From the NCBI RefSeq assembly GCF_033473495.1, contig NC_088936.1:3162001-3226000 (forward strand): a stretch of DNA of 64,000 nucleotides, read 5' to 3'. Every line of letters starts with the position of its first letter. The stretch's first letter is position 1. This DNA is from Cercospora beticola (Eukaryota; Ascomycota; Dothideomycetes; Mycosphaerellales; Mycosphaerellaceae). Positions 59,742 to 64,000 of this stretch are shown here, piece after piece. The notes beneath the pieces are model-generated. The model had not been told where the DNA came from. It made no database searches and saw nothing but the letters and a program-made list of their open reading frames with translations. The position numbers and the translations under genes were made by a program.

Positions 59742-62700
59742 TAGAGGATAATAATATTAATAAAGTTATATACTTAACTATAGAAGCAAAAGGTAAGTAT
59801 ATACTATTAAGATAGCTGCTTAACTCCTACGCTTTATTATATATAACTAACTAAGAATTACTTTTTAGGGAACTAAAACCTCTTTAGAGGAAAAAGTAGA
59901 TTAAGGTTAGAGGTAGCTATCTAATAGCTATATATATAGGAAATATAGTAATAGGTAGAAAAAGAGGAAAATAGATTATTCTTAAGAATATTCTCTTTAT
60001 ATCTAATCTAGGAGTAAATCTTGTTTCTTAGAGCTAATTTAGCTAATAGTATAGTATTTAACTACTAAAATTTATACTTATTTTATTATCTAGGAAACTA
60101 GTTATCTAGATAAAACTATTAGGAGGAGTACTATTTATTAAGGAGATTAATAATATATTATAGAAGCTTGTAATATTATGCTTTAATTAAAAATAAGAGA
60201 ATAAAGCCTATATTTTTAAAGCCTAGGAAAAGATCTAAGAATAGTAGGAGCTTTAGTATAGAAGACTTATATATTTTAGAGAGAGTCTTCTTAGAAACCT
60301 ATATAAGATATCTAACTTAAAGGCTTAGATTCCTATTCTAAAGGAATACTAACCTTATAGAGTATATTCCTTAGTAAAAATAAAGAAATATAGAAAGAAA
60401 GAAACTAAAAGGAAACTTTAAAAGTTATCTCTAGTTTCTATTAATATCTATAGTCCTTTATCTATCTTAAGATTAGGATATAAATAGTAGCTTAAGATTA
60501 TTAATAACTTCTTAAGAAAGAAATAGACTTTCCTAATAAAGTTTAGAGAAAATATACTAAGTATCCTTAGAGACTAGAAAGTAAAAGCTAACCTATAATC
60601 GGGAAATCCCTTCTAAATTATAAGGAGTAATAGAGTAAGAGAGCTTCTTACTATACTAAAGTAGTAGGAGAAGGAATATAGAATTTCTTTCTATATAACT
60701 AAAGTATATAACTCTATCTAGAATAGAGTAGTTAAGAGGTTAATCTAAACCTCTAAAGACTATATAAGAGTAATACTAGAAGATACCTATATACCTATTA
60801 AATTCTAGCTAGAAGCCTTAGTAGCCTATATAGTTATTAGAAATTCCCTTCCTAATAGTCTAGAAATTAATAGATTTAAAGTATTACCTAAGGAAGCCTT
60901 TTTAGGTATTTAACTCTTAGTATTATACTTTAGAGTTTAGAGTTATAAAGTAGTAGTCTATATAGATCCTAAGTCCTAGCTAGTAAAGATAAGATTAGAT
61001 AAACTAATAAATAGAAGCAAAAATACTATATTTATTAAGTATATTCCTAATACTACTAAAATATAGCTCTTCTAGGAGCCTAATATAAAAGCTATTAAAG
61101 CCTATAATACTACTACTTAGTTTAAGTATAAGAAAGGAAAAGATATAGAGCTAAATATTCCTAAGCTTAATTAAATAAGTAGTATACCTATTAGAAACCT
61201 AGTTAGTAGACCTCTAAAGAAGCTAATAGTAGTTATACCTTCTATAGCTACTATACTTATAGCTATAGTAACTAAACCTATAGGTCCTAGCTAAATACTC
61301 TTTATATAGTTACTACTTCTACTAAAGAATAAAAAGAAGTACTAGAGAATAGAGAATCTAGAAGAAGAAAACTCTAGAGAACTATAACTCTAGTAGAAGA
61401 AAAGTAGAACTACTAGACTACCTAAGCTAAGCTAGGAAGTTAATAGATAAGCTAGTCCTAGTACTAGTAGGAGACTATATTCTAAAGCAAGAGGATTAAA
61501 TATTATATAGTAGGACCTATAAGGAAATAGAGATTAGAAAAGAAACTAAAACTAAACCTATAGCTAAAAAAGAAAGAGATCTATCTTAGATAAAGGACTA
61601 GGCCTAGAGCTAAAAGCTTATAGTATAATAATAAAATAAGTACTTTAGAAGAGATAGAGAGAATATAGATAGAAGGAGGAGCCTAGTACTAAGTATTATA
61701 AGGTATTCCTAAGCTAAGTTTAAAGCTAAGAATAGGAGTAGATTTAGGAAGCTCTATTAGAAGTTAAGAAGTCTATATTTATAGTAATTGCTCTTTAAGT
61801 CTCTATATAGAGATAAGAGGTACCTATTCTAAAGTCCTATAAAAAGACAATTTAGGATTCTAAATAGAGATATATATAGGAGGATATAGTCTAAAAGGAA
61901 CTAACTATATTAAGAAGTAATAATACTTAAATAAAGGTTATTCTACTTAAAGGAGCAAACCTTATTATATCTAAGTAGATATTTAATATAAAGAGATTAA
62001 TTAGTAGAGCTATTAAGAAGTTTAAAGTAAGACTAGTTATAAAAGGTTTCTTTTAGAAGTTTAGAGTTAATTTCTAGGAGACCTTTATACTAATAGTTAG
62101 GTATAATACCTTAAAGGTATTTATAGCTATAGTTTATAAAAAGAATCTAGAACTCTACTAAGTAGATATAAATAATATATTTACTAAGAGCAAACTTTAA
62201 AAAGAAATCTTTATAATTCTACTACTAGGAGTTAAGATTCTACCTAATATAGTCCTATAAATCCTAAGAAGCTTATATAGACTAAAGTAAGTAGTAAGAG
62301 ACTAGAACAAACTCTATATCTTAAAGTTAAAATAGATTAGGTTTATATAATTAGAAGTAGACCTATACCTTCTTATCTACTAGGAAAGGAATATTCTAAT
62401 CCTAACCTATATAGATAATATTCTAATTATAGTACTAAAGCTAGAAGATATACTTTAGTTTAAGGAATAGCTAGGTAAAGTATTTAAAATTAAAGATCTT
62501 AGAGAACTAGAGAAAATCCTTAGAATAAGGTTAATAAGAGATAGATAAGCTAGAACTTTAAAGCTTAATTAAGAACACTTTATCTAGGAGAACTTTATAA
62601 AGCTAGGAATAACTAAGGAGATAGCTAACCTAACTCTCTTACTAATAGATAGTTATAATAGCCTAAAACTAATAGGCTTATATAATAAGAGAGAGAATAA

Positions 62701-63821
62701 GATAGAGTACTAAAGCTAAACTAGTACCTAGATATAGCCTATAGTTATAATAAGACTAGATATTACTTTCTCTTTTAGAAGGTTAAGCTTATATATCTTA
62801 AACCTAACTAAGAGGCATATATAAGCTCTAAAGAAACTAGTAAAATACCTAAAGTTATCCTAAGACTTAGAGCTAATATTTAGAAGAAATAGAGAAAGCC
62901 TAATAGAATATTTAGACTCTAACTATACTATAGATAAAGCAGATAGAGTCTTAATCCTTAGAAGTATTTTCTTCCTTTATAGAGCTCTAGTTTCTTAGAT
63001 AAGTAGGAAGCAAAAGTCTATTATAATATTAATAATAGAAGCTAAGTATATAGCTATAAATATATATATAAAGCAATCTTAGTTCCTAGTAGTACTCTTA
63101 AGAGAGATAGACTATATAGAGTTAGTAGAAGAATGCCTATTCTAACTAATAGTAAAAGTATATCCTAATATAGTAAGAGAACTAAAGCTAGTATAAATTA
63201 TAGGAGATAATTAGGTAGCTTTAACTCTTATTAAGGATATATATACCTATAAGAGATCTAAATATATTAATATTATATATAACTATATTAGATATCTCTA
63301 GTAGCAGAGGAAGGTTATAATAGAATATATTCTAATAAAAGAGATAGTTGCTAATAGCCTAACTAAACTAAAGAATAGGCTATAGTTTTAGGAGTTTATA
63401 AGACAACTCTAGCTTATATAGAGAAAAGCAAAAGATTTATACTCTAACTATAGATTAAACTCTAGACCTTAGGATAATTAATAAAAGATATATACTATAA
63501 TATTAGAAATATTATAGTAAATATAAAACTAAGCCTAGGAGTTATACTATAGGAGAAGTAGCTTGCTATATATAATAAGTAATTAGGATCTAGGAATCTA
63601 TATATAGTCTAAAAGGGAAAAGCCTAGAGAAGAAATAAAAGGTATATACTCTAGTAATAACGTTACTATAGGACATACGATACTAGGCTAAGGAGTTAAA
63701 CTAAGATAGATTAGGTATATAGCTCTAACTATATAACTATAGTACCTAATAACTTATTATAATTTAGGGATAGATTTAAATATAGGAATATAGGTAGAAG
63801 ACTATCTAGCCTAAGTAGGAG

Positions 63822-64000
63822 TATTAGAAAGTATAGTCTAGTTAGATATTCTAAGAGATACTTTAGAGATTAGAGTTAGGTAATATAGGTTATATAATAC
63901 TAGGTTATATAACACTAGGTTATATAACCTAGCTAATACCTATCTTAGGAGTAAGATATAACCTATAACTAATTAATATAATTAACTCGGTTAGTTCCTA
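63822..64000 (+). repeat. Copia-2 3' LTR, cut by window end
   Basis: It starts TATTAGAAAG and aligns with the 230-base Copia LTR up to the last base of the window. The target duplication on the far side cannot be seen. Confidence 0.88.

Larger units (their letters stand above)
19917..64000. repeat. RIP-mutated transposon block
   Basis: CA and TG dinucleotides are nearly absent and TA is in great excess, while CG remains common in places. This is the pattern left by repeat-induced point mutation preferring CpA on both strands. No coding frame of useful length survives in about 44 kb. Stops stand where transposon proteins need Gln or Trp, and Cys, His or Asp codons have become Tyr or Asn. The block continues beyond the window. 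All elements listed below lie inside it. Confidence 0.93.
27301..64000 (-). mobile_element. Gypsy-2: minus-strand chromovirus-type retrotransposon, host of the nest
   Basis: The pieces read in order on the minus strand. 46382-46012 is RNase H (Gly-Phe-Ile-Gly-Val-Lys after a Leu-Asn core, then a SRRSDY end). 43675-43499 and 43277-43084 form the linker. 42012-41135 is the integrase: a zinc-binding region ending KAKARRYR, DFIIDLL, AILIIVDRYSK with Asp/Lys signatures, and SDRG. 27824 to about 27390 is its C-terminus with KLVDKFAKLFKVINIVG, HISLLEL-type and chromodomain segments. Reverse transcriptase should lie right of the window. Insertions that split it are Gypsy-1, S2, a solo X LTR, X2 and Copia-2. 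The left end and LTR were not located; 27301 is approximate. Confidence 0.75.
51797..64000 (+). mobile_element. Copia-2: second Copia copy, interrupted by S4 and a LINE, runs off the window
   Basis: Pieces are 51797-52844 (5' LTR 51797-52026 and interior), 53898-54695, 59742 to about 63821, and the 3' LTR from 63822 to beyond the window end. The pieces align collinearly with Copia-1 without gaps at the insertion sites. Reverse transcriptase has YIDN at 62408-62419, and RNase H and the end block lie at about 62.9-63.4 kb. The 3' LTR contains one extra copy of a short actaggttatataa unit near 63900. Confidence 0.9.

Noticed and set aside
19917..64000. The AT-rich block as a centromere
   Set aside because: Nested RIP-mutated transposons also make up subtelomeres and ordinary heterochromatin islands; nothing in the sequence alone points to a centromere.
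19917..64000. CRISPR array or prokaryotic defence locus
   Set aside because: The genes are spliced and fungal, and the repeats are transposons with target duplications, not spaced short repeats.

Overview
The window is genomic DNA of a filamentous ascomycete (Pezizomycotina; a Dothideomycete is my best guess, with modest confidence). The reasons are short introns of about 48-106 bp with GT...AG ends and CTGAC/CTAAC-type branch sites, an HET-domain gene, an F-box gene, a secreted GH47 mannosidase, and a large transposon block with the mark of repeat-induced point mutation (RIP).

The window has two sharply different parts. Positions 1 to about 19,520 are ordinary gene-bearing DNA. I support eight protein genes there: a 101-residue spliced membrane protein (2333-2698), a xanthine/purine phosphoribosyltransferase like yeast Xpt1 (3283-4058), an Arg/Ser-rich protein ending in a J-like HPDK segment (4749-6128), an LRRC40-like leucine-rich-repeat protein (6484-9645, minus), a coiled-coil protein divergent from it (10187-11530), an F-box protein (11905-13323), a secreted class I alpha-1,2-mannosidase (14645-16287) and an HET-domain protein with a repeated proline-rich N-terminus (16591-19165). 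Positions 1-2332 and 13324-14644 hold no gene I can support. The genes are independent fungal units, not an operon.

From about 19.8 kb to 64.0 kb no coding frame survives. CA and TG dinucleotides are almost absent, TA is in great excess, and CG is still present. That is the result of CpA-to-TpA mutation on both strands. Reading through the resulting stops shows a stack of nested transposons, many with exact target-site duplications (TSDs). A Fot1/pogo DNA transposon (about 20.27-25.88 kb) is cut by a 216-bp-LTR element (X1), which is itself cut by a short LINE-tailed element (S1). A reverse solo Copia LTR also sits in the Fot1. A minus-strand chromovirus-type Gypsy (Gypsy-2, about 27.3 kb to beyond 64 kb) is the host for everything to its right. 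A plus-strand Gypsy (Gypsy-1, 164-bp LTRs, TSD GTATC) lies in it, with a complete Copia (Copia-1, 230-bp LTRs, TSD GTATA) inside Gypsy-1's 5' LTR. Further right Gypsy-2 carries S2, a solo X LTR, X2 and a second Copia (Copia-2), which holds S4 and a full-length 5.05-kb Tad-like LINE with a 14-bp TSD.

On top of this, a 5,414-bp segment running from one S element (S2) to another (S4) is present twice in tandem, with a hybrid S element (S3) at the junction. This is the footprint expected of unequal crossing-over between two dispersed short retroelements. The two units are nearly identical, and the five differences I found are all RIP-type transitions. The most interesting points are this duplication, the S elements that share the LINE 3' tail, the Copia-like half-tRNA primer site shared by Copia and X, and the three 38-residue PxxPxR repeats in the HET protein. 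All coordinates and alignments were made by eye.
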